The position numbers were made by a program, and so were the translations under genes. From Candidatus Woesearchaeota archaeon CG_4_10_14_0_2_um_filter_33_13 (lineage in GTDB: Archaea; Nanobdellota; Nanobdellia; Woesearchaeales; GW2011-AR9): a DNA stretch of 46,975 bases. Position 1 is the first letter of the stretch. Each line of letters begins with the position of its first letter. This document shows positions 20,101 to 25,841 of this stretch, one piece after another. The stretch spans positions 1-46,975 of the forward strand of contig PFNQ01000044.1 of assembly GCA_002792115.1 (NCBI GenBank), in the 5' to 3' direction. The notes under the pieces are model-generated. The model did not search any database, was not told the origin of the DNA, and saw only the letters and a list, made by a program, of their open reading frames with translations.

Positions 20101-21066
20101 GTTAACTGTAACTAATCCTGTAGTAAAGTTAATTCCTGTTGGATCAATGGCGTAAACCTTCGCCCAAGTTCCCAAATCTGTTGGAGCGGGAATTGTTATT
20201 GGCACTTCTTCAAAAGCTAAACTCGCATCTGTTGTTAAATCAACATCAAACAACTGAATTCTTTTGATGAGGCTTTGATTTGGAGTGATATCAATATGAT
20301 ATACTTCTGTCTCTGTGCTAGCTATACTCAAACTACCAGAAACTTGTTTTTTGGAATAAGTTACATTGGCTTCTACAGTTTGTCCTTTACTATTCTTAAG
20401 ATTGATTTCCTTAATTGGAATGACTATGGTGCTATCAGCAAGCGTTTCATTTAGGAGCAATTCAATTGGTTCTTCCAGCGTAACATCTGTTGATATTAAA
20501 CTTGCTTGCCATTGTCCAGTTCCAGAATAATTGGCTGTAATTGTATAAATGCCTGAAGACCATGAAGAAGTATTCAGATTAATTTCTGCTTTACCATCTT
20601 CATTTGTTATTTCTGAACCAATTTTTTTATCAGCATAAAAGTCAATCTTCTGTCCAACAAGTGGAGTATCATTTTCATCTGTAAGATAAGCTTGAATGTT
20701 AATAACTTCTCCAATTACTGCTGAAACTTTATTTATCAGTATACTTAATAATGTGGTAATTAAACTTGGTTCTTCTATTGGCGCTTCAACCGTTTCATTA
20801 ATTACCTCTTCTATTGGCAAGAGATTTATGGTTTCGTTATTAGGCACTTCCGGAATGGTTATATTTTCTTCAACAACTGGTTCTGTCATCGGGTCCATAA
20901 TTGGTTGAATTCTAATTACATTTCCAGTAATATCATTCTCTGAATTATTACTAGAAAGATTTTCTAAAGAAATATTCTGGCTACTATTTTCTGCAAGGAC
21001 AAAGAATAGGCAAAAGACTATCATCAGTAATAATACTCTGATGCTGATTCTTGCGTTTTTGTTCAT
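8176..21066 (-). CDS. Giant Ig-like-repeat surface protein, membrane-anchored at its C-terminus
   Basis: About 4,296 residues. Order: signal peptide (about 6-26); Asn/Ser-rich spacer; an Ig-like domain (about 120-200); a Cys-containing region (about 370-520); many Ig-like repeats, each opening near D-T-T-N-P and closing with a G-T-Y-Y-L/F-N-A-T type strand; a beta-propeller-like island (about 1230-1655) with recurrent W-N-G-T motifs; more Ig-like repeats to about 3600; a CARDB-like domain (about 3690-3810); a Gly/Pro linker (about 3815-3850); a last beta domain; a helical stretch (about 3960-4085); a membrane span (about 4095-4120); and a basic cytoplasmic coiled coil. N-glycosylation sequons are extremely dense. 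It is likely an adhesin or cell-surface stalk. The ATG at 21066 is chosen over a TTG 11 codons upstream because GAGG (21073-21076) lies 6 nt before it. First of three frame-overlapping genes. Confidence 0.85.
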   Translation of the reverse strand: MNKNARISIRVLLLMIVFCLFFVLAENSSQNISLENLSSNNSENDITGNVIRIQPIMDPMTEPVVEENITIPEVPNNETINLLPIEEVINETVEAPIEEPSLITTLLSILINKVSAVIGEVINIQAYLTDENDTPLVGQKIDFYADKKIGSEITNEDGKAEINLNTSSWSSGIYTITANYSGTGQWQASLISTDVTLEEPIELLLNETLADSTIVIPIKEINLKNSKGQTVEANVTYSKKQVSGSLSIASTETEVYHIDITPNQSLIKRIQLFDVDLTTDASLAFEEVPITIPAPTDLGTWAKVYAIDPTGINFTTGLVTVNSAGGDLYKCKDYDFQTQTCYGQWNLFISGLTPGEEYAFTLTAEDPVFAQVVSACTAEDSSVQGAWDTACDAHDGSLLTNDNSLVETHTFTKGAFAGLRIQSANTSITDCESITSVRLCYERWITPSTPDICDISIDANGGVSYTLVTAVCPGTTANPGVTCTDVTSIGETFVCTSFFGIGGTKALAKMENRRASSGGGTTETLSTDVFFFNVTYTITDTVFPIVTFVTPTPTNNSFQSSTAATVNATLTDNTAVRNCTLQFDGVNETMTETSVNSTYKICTTIKSSLTQGQHNITVFGNDSVNNINSTDRILFYVDNVNPAIQYVAPTETAGTFLAKNNILINVTATDTYLTNISIRLYNITGLRNTTTTLTSPNDINYTNLADGVYYFNATAFDNASNSNSTSTRDITIDTTYPAVVDLRPTVSSIYNASQTIQVAANITETNLASARVNVTYPNGTIQQLTLTLATGNKYNTSLTIPDLPGLYNLTFIVNDSAGNTNNTETTNFTANDIFPPVVIIVTPTPASNYNANTNVSITANITDQSTISVVLANITLPNSSIVQQIMSYNSTTGLYNSTFNQTLTTGTYTIRIIANDTYNNVNNTETRTFTVQDSSVPLVYLDSPANYANLSNRNVTFRCNVSDDTGLTNVTLYHNINGTFVANQTNNVSGLNNQTNFTINNINDGTYLWNCLARDTSNNPSFAGSNFTFSVDTTAPNVTNLYPLNTTTLILGNSISINVTVTDSFSVNKVLANLTLPNGTSQLLTLLNSTATLYNYTYTPLITGQHNITILANDSVGNLNNSETTFFKATLVPTVNLTFPANNSVYNSSLIEFNFTVTDDDTTLSNCTLYSNYSGVWQNESIIVSVTNGTVTNITKYVPDGTFVWNILCTDSLGYSNFSQNNFTLTVNTTLQGIFAYQELNVQSPKYRIWNNFNISGNELTNTQNVGGDITWSTIKGNHKRKEFILATEDKNNDINIQVYDVETKIWNNLQEVSTDVPNSAFRSFDIAYEDVSGRALIVYETSSVADSTVAYRLWNGTAYSTQQTLTTSLSSSPISWISLISQKGSDQIMLLVHSAANALYAVPWNGTAFDNSKNTTVSTGTITNTEQHFAFAWQEANNNGIVTYGEGNNLQYKTFNETTWSIVSSISLGDNLATIRLCSAPSSNYIGLIYQTALTHVGVRMWNGTAFLSSPPSEDSSTEPNGANNINVDCLWLNSTQAVFGFVDAGSAAMDYFTFTQANTWSTADLTSTSTTSNFATSNIASLKFSKNPLTNVFMVTAMDTSEDLSALWWDGANFQTISASPFEQSTEVLNGDQEGFMFDWLRYDTVPNVTNLNLSSTSINTSDSIIINVTVVDDVAVSVVLANITVSGVSVQTITLTDDNLDNIYNGTITNTITPGTYTITIIANDTSTHQNINNTETTTFVVSDNITPAVVDLRPVADSSYNILSPIEIAANVTDNGNVSRVGVNVTYPNSTVQQVNLSLTTGNRYNGSFVVPAILGRFNLTFIANDTNNNINSTETTYFNSVDGTKPTITLNYPVNGFNTSVNNINFNWTATDDYHQNLTCNLTIDNIVNTTLNVTSAVTSNHTVSGFSDGAHNWNVTCWDDSNNFNTSETRSFSIDTTNPAIQYETPTETNNTYLTRSYLQINVSSTDSGLGLSNITIYLHNSTVQLYANTTLTSPNFINYTNLNDDTYYFNATSYDVAGNSNSTETRTVVLDTTNPAISFATPTTSAGNQSQNYIEANITFSDTNLDTAIIYLHNSTGLVQSNISTTSPLFINFTSLPEGTYYLNATVNDTAGNTNNTATRTITLDTTNPALAFATPTTTSGNYSQSYIEINITFSDTNLGTARVYLYNSTGLYQSNTSTTSPLFVNFTSLPEGTYYLNATVNDTAGNANNTATKTIVLDRSSPVITSITSTPTVPIYNNGSEQNVSINFSSNEFPINITFYLYNSTGSMVNSSGPTILSSVSSLPINYTIINTLGDGNYSLNLTVVDPAGNNDTKNVGTIVIDATYPTAGTNTPTLTSGNYSYSYIYANISTVEQNLKNITINIYNSTGDLVATNSSTTSPFFWNYSGLSDGIYYWNSTIYDLARNTNSTDTQTIGLDTTNPAISSATPTTASGNYSQSYIEANITASDSNLEIITINLYNTTGLYQNNTSTTSPLFVNFTSLPDGTYYLNATVNDTAGNSNSTTTSTIVLDTSNPIVSLVSPVNNTLELTSHNINFIYNVTDVTSNIKNCSLSLNGTPIQSDNTITKNINQTISLTLANGDYNWSVSCYDNVGNLGQSTTYNLSMSVTAPTITLESPEDDYFTANNSVVFNCSATDDSSLVNLTLYVWNSTSSVYYTNTTNLGGTANSTTWTTSLLTDSIYIWNCLAFDDSELSDTAPSNRTLTIDPSAPTISLNYPENGFNTTSTSINFNWTTTDNYFTALTCNITVDGSVNVSTVATTNGTAKNQSVSGFSDGTHNWNVTCWDGVNNTNTSTTRTFRVDTTSPSLVVSSPTEGTNYSTTNISLNYTAADSGMGIDTCWYTNVTGQNTTLTSCQNTTFLANQGSNNITMYVNDSLNNLNYSTIIFAVDTISPIVSLESPANNTLEQTTNSIIFNYNTTDVTSTIDNCSLYINDLINDTNTSITEDTTQNFSKTIDSGYYNWSIRCTDSFGNVGNSSVWYLNVSITAPTATLVSPADNYYSSSNSVSFNCSATSNAGLTNTTLYVWNSTAEYYTNTTNISGTSNSSAWTTSLTPDGNYSWNCLVYDNSALSDWGDTNRTVTIDTTNPAISSASPTTASGNYSQSYIEANITASDTNLDLITIYLYNTTEIYQTNTSTTSPLFVNITSLPDGTYYLNATVNDTAGNLNSTATSTIVLDTTPPAIFNLTPSAGSTQSYLADIEISANITDQNNVNASWINITYPNSSTELLTLNATAGDKYNTSVTANQIGTYLIYFFANDSLNNLNDTETTNFTVSDAVSPTITILGCTPSSTTLGQSTQCVATITDDIILANVTANVTMPNGTVINSNVSNIASNYYFTFTNTVLIYQYNITWFANDTSGNTQTATDNFTISDTSLPQISLNSPDNGLNSSSTSIIFNFTATDDALTAMNCSVLINDTINQTNSSTINGTETSFTISGFINGTYNWNINCTDNSNNSNISETRTFAIDTAAPNFISLTTSPSTEADLDPGVNVTILANITDNTTAVQTIIFQRKLSNDSIYTNDTGTYNSSSELYYAIFNASQNGTYNLRLWANDSAGNGAYSNIVNISVQYEHTWTRAPSVFTPLSAVYGDNVSLGNLTINNTGDFEFNFTIVSDSNVTTYNETQNFTLAAKGIKTIQVNDSATSAGIKIITLNISANPNANPTSQTTTGTIVVVPGQPILVATFTTPTTETLTQTQGDTNIEFVARLENIGEGNASNVTFFIDLPTGWLVTFGQLNQTFSQLDAGDYQELSIEVTIPSNAATGIKSVIANATGFNSSGSNLNNINNNSLIFSDLVMVTVNALPTVLGAAAVTTPSGGGPAPSGGAGGVGSGGGVGETILRTIEIIKVKRGTSQTVPFEIKNIYENATLTNVKLNLTGFMSQYISWTPSVLNNILYLNSKNFIFTIFVPDYLTAAEYNLTATIKADIIPLNPKAAGFSKKSVTEYRTIILKIEEVDIVDLSKYIDSAEQCIKEMNEAKFPISRVNNLLEQAANHIKNEQYKYAQLNLEQICQIKDKAFIAYNLLLELEKQIEEAQLKGIDIPNTYQQRDLARLAFDREDFDLSVQRAKDAQLTYVLETKGKFNVLNFVKNNYLWIIISILPLLALIFFAYKKTRVFLIRKHTKDLNKEEDTIRNLVLELQKSYLKDKTISDSQYKRQLTQYETRISKIKQTRTKLRNERAALFDPKQELIDLKKEREDIQKAMKKLQENYFIYEKISKSVFKSEHKSNNGRLAEIKLEEETLNLRIKQSKIKSKASAALNKITDKQTYTNIFKKNKIKPKIRRKRGR
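11505..11795 (-). repeat. Near-identical Ig-like repeat unit, copy 1
   Basis: This segment of the giant gene encodes a unit with TTASGNYSQSYIEANITASD and later TSTTSPLFVN. It is very similar in both protein and DNA to copies near 13500-13795, 14390-14670 and 14675-14960, and far more alike than the other Ig-like repeats of the same protein. This points to recent duplication or gene conversion. Confidence 0.6.
13500..13795 (-). repeat. Near-identical Ig-like repeat unit, copy 2
   Basis: It shares long runs of identical bases with copy 1 (for example around the YLNATVNDTAGN strand). Copies 1 and 2 are separated by about 1.7 kb of more diverged repeats. Confidence 0.6.
14390..14960 (-). repeat. 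Two adjacent near-identical Ig-like repeat units, copies 3 and 4
   Basis: Two units of about 285 nt lie head to tail. Both encode TSTTSPLF(V/I)NFTSLPEGTY followed by YLNATVNDTAGN, with S-F-S-D-T-N-L style openings. Adjacent placement suggests tandem duplication. Short-read assembly could collapse or expand copies here. Confidence 0.6.
16100..17370 (-). other. Beta-propeller-like island inside the giant protein
   Basis: Over about 420 residues the Ig-like pattern stops. Instead, blade-like units repeat with the motifs YRIWNNF, KIWNNL, YRLWNGTAY, AVPWNGTAF, YKTFNETTW, VRMWNGTAF and ALWWDGANF, spaced about 45-110 residues apart. That spacing and the W-N-G-T hairpins resemble sugar-binding or seven-bladed propellers. 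It could be the ligand-binding head of the surface protein. The fold is inferred from the repeats only. Confidence 0.5.
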
Positions 21067-21072
21067 CCTATT

Positions 21073-21076
21073 CCTC
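21073..21076 (-). promoter_or_regulatory. Ribosome binding site deciding the giant protein's start
   Basis: GAGG lies 6 nt before the ATG at 21066, directly ahead of a good signal peptide. The upstream TTG (21099) has no such site and would put a basic extension before the signal peptide. Confidence 0.55.
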
Positions 21077-21121
21077 TTTTTTTTAATTTTAAATTGCAAA
21101 AAAATTTTGTTTATTCTAGTT

Positions 21122-21322
21122 TTATTTTACAATAAACCAGGCTGTCGATTTTCCAATAGTGAAGCAAGAGAATTTTTTCTGTAACTGTAGCTTTAAGCAA
21201 TACCTGTCAGCAGTGTGCCAAGCAATCTTTAGTTTTTCAGAAATTTCTCTCGTGGAGACTGGTCTAGGTGCTTGATCCCCAACGTACTTCAAAATGACTT
21301 TATCCAACCCTTTTTTTGTCAT
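21122..21322 (-). CDS. Small winged-helix DNA-binding protein
   Basis: 66 residues. The pattern fits a short archaeal winged helix-turn-helix: an N-terminal helix (LDKVILKYVGD), then the HTH STREISEKLKIAWHTADRYC with a recognition helix around W-H-T-A-D-R-Y, then a two-strand wing (FSCFTIGKSTAWFIV). It lies 55 nt upstream of the giant surface-protein gene in the same direction, so it may be co-transcribed with it and regulate it. A TATA-like TTTATAAA (21351-21358) lies about 32 nt upstream of the ATG, leaving a leader of a few nt. The target is not visible from sequence. Confidence 0.7.
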   Translation of the reverse strand: MTKKGLDKVILKYVGDQAPRPVSTREISEKLKIAWHTADRYCLKLQLQKKFSCFTIGKSTAWFIVK

Positions 21323-21559
21323 GCAATTGTTTTTTGCTAATCGTTTTAGTTTTATAAATGTTTGTATTTTAGTTATTAATACTGCTTACTTACTTTACTT
21401 ACCTATTTTAATTACCTTAATTAGTTACTTATATTCGCATTTTTATTCGGGAAAATGCGTTTTTTTAACTATTCTTAACCAAATCTCAAATCAAATTAAA
21501 ATTTATTCTTTGCTACAAAAAACAAAAGATTTTTAAGAGAATGAATCTTTCTTATCTTT

Positions 21560-24478
21560 ATGAAAAAAGAGGTAGGTAGTAAAGGAACTAGTTCTGGTGC
21601 TCTAAAATACTTTAAATCTGCAACAAAAGACGAATTACAAAAAGAAAAAGCTTTTGTTCATATGAAGAAAATGGAGGATAAGTTGCGCTATTATAAACAG
21701 ATGGTAATAGATTCTAATAATGCTATTATCATCCAAGATTTTAAGGGCACTATTAAAGCTTGGAGTCCTGGAGCTACAAAACTATATCACTTTACTGAAA
21801 AAGAGATGCTTGGAAAAAACATTACCAAACTAATCTCTCCTAAAGATCGAGCCAGAGCAAGAAGAAATATCTCTGATATCAGAAAAGGAAAACCTACTTT
21901 TAGCATTGGCCAGACTAGAATCAGTAAAGACAAACAAGAGGTTTTTGTTAACATAACTTATTCTCCAATTTTTGAGAAGGAAGAGATTATTGATGTTGCT
22001 ACAACCGAAGAAGATACCAGTAAGCTAAAGAAATCGTTGGAAAAGTATATCCAACTCTTTGATAATATGAACGAAGGTGTCGTTATATATTCTGTTAAGA
22101 ATGGTGGCAAGGATATAATCATTATGGATATGAACAAAGCTGCTGAAAAATTAGAGAAAGTAGTGAAGAATGATATCATCGGAAAAAAAGTTGAAGCTGT
22201 TTTTAATGGAGTAAAAGATTTTGGTTTATATTCTTTGTTTAAGAAAGTTTGGAAAACTGGAAAACCTGCGACTCTGCTTAATTCTTTTTATAAGGATAAG
22301 CATCGCCAAGGTTGGAGAGAAAATTTTGTTTACAAATTGCCTTCCGGAGAGATTGTTGCCATTTATTCTGATGTCACAGAAAAAAAGAATGTCGAGAATA
22401 ATTTGAAAAAATCATATGACTTGATCTTTGCAATCACCAGTCAGTCTCAAGACTCCATCTTTTCTAAAGATAAAGACGGCCATTACCTTTTTGTTAATCC
22501 TGCTGCAGAGAAGATGATCGGATTAAAAAAGAAAGACATACTTGGTAAGACGGCGGCACAAATTTATTCTAATAGTAATGCTGCCATTATCAAAGAAGTA
22601 GACGACTTATGTTTGAAAGGGAAATCGGCTGATAAAGTTGTTTTAACGACGATTGGGGGAGAAAAAAAGTTTTTACATACTGTCCAGAGTCCGGTATATT
22701 CTGAAGGGAAGGTTAGTGGTATCATCGGTGTTGTTAGGGATGTTACTGAAAGAAACAAAATTCAAGAGGAATTGAAATTATTTAATTTTCTTGTTGAAAA
22801 ATCAGCTGAAGAGATTGCTATTGCTGATTTAAGAGGAAATATAGTTTATGCTAATTTTTCTTGGGCAGAGAATCATGGTTATTCTGCTAAATGGTTGGTT
22901 GGCAAGAACCTTTCTATGTTCCACCCGAAAGAAGAATTAAAAAATGTTACACAATTTAACAAAAAATTAATACGATGTGGTAAACATCAGGGAGAAGTTG
23001 TCCATAAAAGGAAGGATGGTAGCACGTACTTAGCAGCTATGAACTGCTTTGTTATAAGGAATAAAAATAAAATTTCTTATTTGGTGGGAATTTCTCGAGA
23101 TATTACAAAAAAGAAAGAAACTGAAGATAAATTACAAAAGAGTGAAGAACGTTACAGGATTATTACAAAACAAACTGGCCATTTGGTTTATGACTATAAT
23201 TGTAAATCGGGAGATATTCGGTGGTATGGTGCGATTAAAGAATGTACTGGCTGTTCTTATGAAGAATTTCAAAAGATCAATATTAAGAGATGGGGCCAAT
23301 TAATTCACCCTGATGACCGCAAAGAAGTGTTTAGACTATTAAATGAGGCTAAACAAAAAGTTGGCAAATATTATTGTGAATACCGTTTTAAGAAAAAAGA
23401 TGGTTCTTATGAATATTTTTCTGATGCGGGGGTATTCTTAGCCGGTAAGAATGGTAAAGCTGAAAGAATGCTCGGAACCATGAAGGATATTTCTAAAAGA
23501 AAAAAATTGGAATTAGAATTAACAAAAGCCAAAGAAGAATTGGAGCAAAAGGTTGAAGAAAGGACAGCTGAATTAAAGCAAAGTGAACTTCGGTTTAGTT
23601 CTTTGTTTGATTTATCAAGGGATGCAATTATGACTCTTGCACCACCATCTTGGAAATTTACTTCTTGTAATAAGGCAACACTTAAATTATTTGATGTTAA
23701 AGATGAAAAACAGTTTATTTCTCTCGGCCCTTGGCAATTATCTCCAGAAAAACAACCGGATGGGCAAATTTCCGTAGTAAAAGCAAAAAAAATGATTATG
23801 AAAGCCATGAAAGCAGGATCTAACTTTTTTGAATGGACACACAAAAGATACAAAGGGGAAGATTTCCCTGCCACTGTTCTTTTGAGTAAGGTGGGAATAA
23901 ATGGAGACTCATTTTTGCAAGCTACTGTAAGAGATATCACAAAAGAAAAGACATTTCAAGAGCAGTTAAAGAAAAGTAAAAACCAATTAAGTACTATCAT
24001 TAAAACCATTCCAGAGGGGATGGATATTGTTGATGAAGATTGTAACATTCTTTGGTTGGGAGACAAATTTCTAAAGATTTTTGGAAAAAAAGCTATCGGC
24101 AAAAAATGTTATGAATTATACAACGACGATAAAAAACAATGTCATAATTGTCCACTCAAAAATAAAATAAAGGTTGGTGAAACTAAATCACTTATTGTTG
24201 AGAATATAATGGGTGGTCAAACCTTTGAAATATTGCATACTGGGATGATTTTTGAAGGTAAGAACGCCATTATGGAGACTTTTAATAATATTACCACTAA
24301 AAAAGAAGCAGAATTGGAGATTAAACGAGCCAACGATCAGTTAGCGCAGAAAATAGTAGATCTTGAAAAGTTCAATAAACTTACAATTGGCAGAGAGATG
24401 AAAATGATTGAGCTTAAAAAGAAAGTTAAAAGTTTAGAACTTAAAGTTGAACAATCAAAAGATCCAATAAAAAACTAA
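21560..24478 (+). CDS. Seven-PAS sensory protein without a kinase domain
   Basis: 972 residues, no membrane span, cytoplasmic. I count seven PAS domains, at about 45-150, 165-275, 285-400, 410-520, 530-650, 690-800 and 810-915. Several end in the usual D-V/I-T-E/K-K/R PAC motif. A coiled coil (about 655-685) precedes the sixth. The seventh has a cysteine group, KKCYELYNDDKKQCHNCPL, which could bind metal or sense redox. The protein ends in a helix with GREMKMIELKKK and has no HisKA, HATPase or output domain. Two other proteins in this island end with the same motif. A TATA-like TTTTAAGA (21531-21538) is centred 26 nt before the ATG, so the mRNA is probably leaderless. It should signal through a partner. 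Confidence 0.85.
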   Translation: MKKEVGSKGTSSGALKYFKSATKDELQKEKAFVHMKKMEDKLRYYKQMVIDSNNAIIIQDFKGTIKAWSPGATKLYHFTEKEMLGKNITKLISPKDRARARRNISDIRKGKPTFSIGQTRISKDKQEVFVNITYSPIFEKEEIIDVATTEEDTSKLKKSLEKYIQLFDNMNEGVVIYSVKNGGKDIIIMDMNKAAEKLEKVVKNDIIGKKVEAVFNGVKDFGLYSLFKKVWKTGKPATLLNSFYKDKHRQGWRENFVYKLPSGEIVAIYSDVTEKKNVENNLKKSYDLIFAITSQSQDSIFSKDKDGHYLFVNPAAEKMIGLKKKDILGKTAAQIYSNSNAAIIKEVDDLCLKGKSADKVVLTTIGGEKKFLHTVQSPVYSEGKVSGIIGVVRDVTERNKIQEELKLFNFLVEKSAEEIAIADLRGNIVYANFSWAENHGYSAKWLVGKNLSMFHPKEELKNVTQFNKKLIRCGKHQGEVVHKRKDGSTYLAAMNCFVIRNKNKISYLVGISRDITKKKETEDKLQKSEERYRIITKQTGHLVYDYNCKSGDIRWYGAIKECTGCSYEEFQKINIKRWGQLIHPDDRKEVFRLLNEAKQKVGKYYCEYRFKKKDGSYEYFSDAGVFLAGKNGKAERMLGTMKDISKRKKLELELTKAKEELEQKVEERTAELKQSELRFSSLFDLSRDAIMTLAPPSWKFTSCNKATLKLFDVKDEKQFISLGPWQLSPEKQPDGQISVVKAKKMIMKAMKAGSNFFEWTHKRYKGEDFPATVLLSKVGINGDSFLQATVRDITKEKTFQEQLKKSKNQLSTIIKTIPEGMDIVDEDCNILWLGDKFLKIFGKKAIGKKCYELYNDDKKQCHNCPLKNKIKVGETKSLIVENIMGGQTFEILHTGMIFEGKNAIMETFNNITTKKEAELEIKRANDQLAQKIVDLEKFNKLTIGREMKMIELKKKVKSLELKVEQSKDPIKN

Positions 24479-24566
24479 AAACAACAAAACAATCAAAACA
24501 ACAAACCAATAATAAAATAGACTAAACATTAATTTTGAGTGTAGGTCTTAAATGTGAATCTTAAAG

Positions 24567-25748
24567 ATGAATTTCAACATAAAAATAGGGGGGTCGATTG
24601 CATTTTTTTTAGTTGGGGGCATTATTTTTTTCACTTTATTTTCATCTTTATCATTGTCTTCTTCAGAAGCCGATTCTAACAATTTAACCTTGACCGCAGC
24701 GATTCCTCGACATTTTCCTATACAATATTGGGTTGATGAACAAGATCAACCGACCGGATTAGCCATAGATATGATGGATAACATTGCTAATCTGACTGGA
24801 ATAAAAGTTAATTATTTGATAAAAGATAACTGGGTTGATACTATAGAAGCATTGACTACGGGAGAAGCAGATTTAATTCCTAATCTTGGAATCACTCCTG
24901 AAAGAGAGCAGGTTTTTGACTTTACTTCACCTGTAGAAACATTTCCAATCTCTATCTTTGTCCGTAGTACACAAAATGATATCAAGAATTTAGAAGATCT
25001 AAATGGAAGAAAGGTTGCTGTAGTTGAAACAAATGCTGTGGTAAATATCCTCAATCAGTTTCAAGATGTTCAACTTATTGTTTTTAAAGATCACATCCCT
25101 GCCTTATTTTCTCTTCTTTCCGGGGATGTTGATGCCTTTGTTTATCCAGAACCAGTAATTATATCTGTAGCAGAGGAAATGACTATTTTAAATAAAATAA
25201 AAGTTGTTGGAGAACCTGTGCAAGAAATTAAACGTGGCATTGCAGTTAAAAAGGGCAATGAATTGTTAAGTGTCTTGCAACCAGCAGTTAATAAATTTGT
25301 CGTATCAAAGGAATATCAAGATATTTATCAAAAATATTATTCTCCCTCGCCAGGAATTTTGACAATAAAATTAGTAATGCTGGTTGCTGGGGCAGTTATC
25401 TTTGTTCTGGTCTTAGGCTTTTTTTTCTGGAGATATTATGAACTTAAAACAATCATCTCTAAGAAAGATAAAGCAGAGAATTCGTTAAAAGAATCTCGTG
25501 CTAACCTAAAGAAAACCGTTGAAGATAGAACTAAAGAATTAAAACAAAGAGTAGGGGAATTAGAACAGAGTAAAAAAGAAATGAATATCGCCAATAAATT
25601 ATTACAATCAAAGGTTGAAGAAATAGAAAAAACTAATCAATTGATGGTAAATAGAGAGTTAAAGATGGCAGAACTGAAAAAAAGGTTGCAATCTGTTAAA
25701 AAAGCAAATAAGGCAAAATCAGACAATAGTAAGATAACAATAAGATAA
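24567..25748 (+). CDS. Solute-binding-domain membrane receptor without a kinase domain
   Basis: 393 residues. An N-terminal signal/anchor (about 9-31) precedes an extracellular type 3 solute-binding domain (about 38-260; LTTGEADLIPNLGITPEREQ is the family's typical strand-turn region). A second membrane span (about 270-292) leads to a cytoplasmic coiled coil ending in NRELKMAELKKRL. Solute-binding domains of this family usually bind amino acids or other small polar compounds and also serve as sensor inputs of kinases. Here no kinase follows; the tail is shared with the neighbouring PAS proteins. The stop codon lies within an 11-nt tandem repeat. Probably a receptor that passes its signal to a separate kinase. 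Confidence 0.85.
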   Translation: MNFNIKIGGSIAFFLVGGIIFFTLFSSLSLSSSEADSNNLTLTAAIPRHFPIQYWVDEQDQPTGLAIDMMDNIANLTGIKVNYLIKDNWVDTIEALTTGEADLIPNLGITPEREQVFDFTSPVETFPISIFVRSTQNDIKNLEDLNGRKVAVVETNAVVNILNQFQDVQLIVFKDHIPALFSLLSGDVDAFVYPEPVIISVAEEMTILNKIKVVGEPVQEIKRGIAVKKGNELLSVLQPAVNKFVVSKEYQDIYQKYYSPSPGILTIKLVMLVAGAVIFVLVLGFFFWRYYELKTIISKKDKAENSLKESRANLKKTVEDRTKELKQRVGELEQSKKEMNIANKLLQSKVEEIEKTNQLMVNRELKMAELKKRLQSVKKANKAKSDNSKITIR

Positions 25749-25774
25749 CAATAAGATAACAATAAGATAACAAT
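25731..25774 (+). repeat. Four perfect 11-nt tandem repeats across a stop codon
   Basis: AAGATAACAAT repeats four times without error. The stop of the solute-binding receptor lies inside. Copy-number change by non-multiples of three would alter the C-terminus. Confidence 0.85.
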
Positions 25775-25841
25775 TATATGACAATAAGATAAGAAATAAA
25801 GGATAGTCCCAAAGTAATCTTTTAAATTAAAGAGCAGATAA

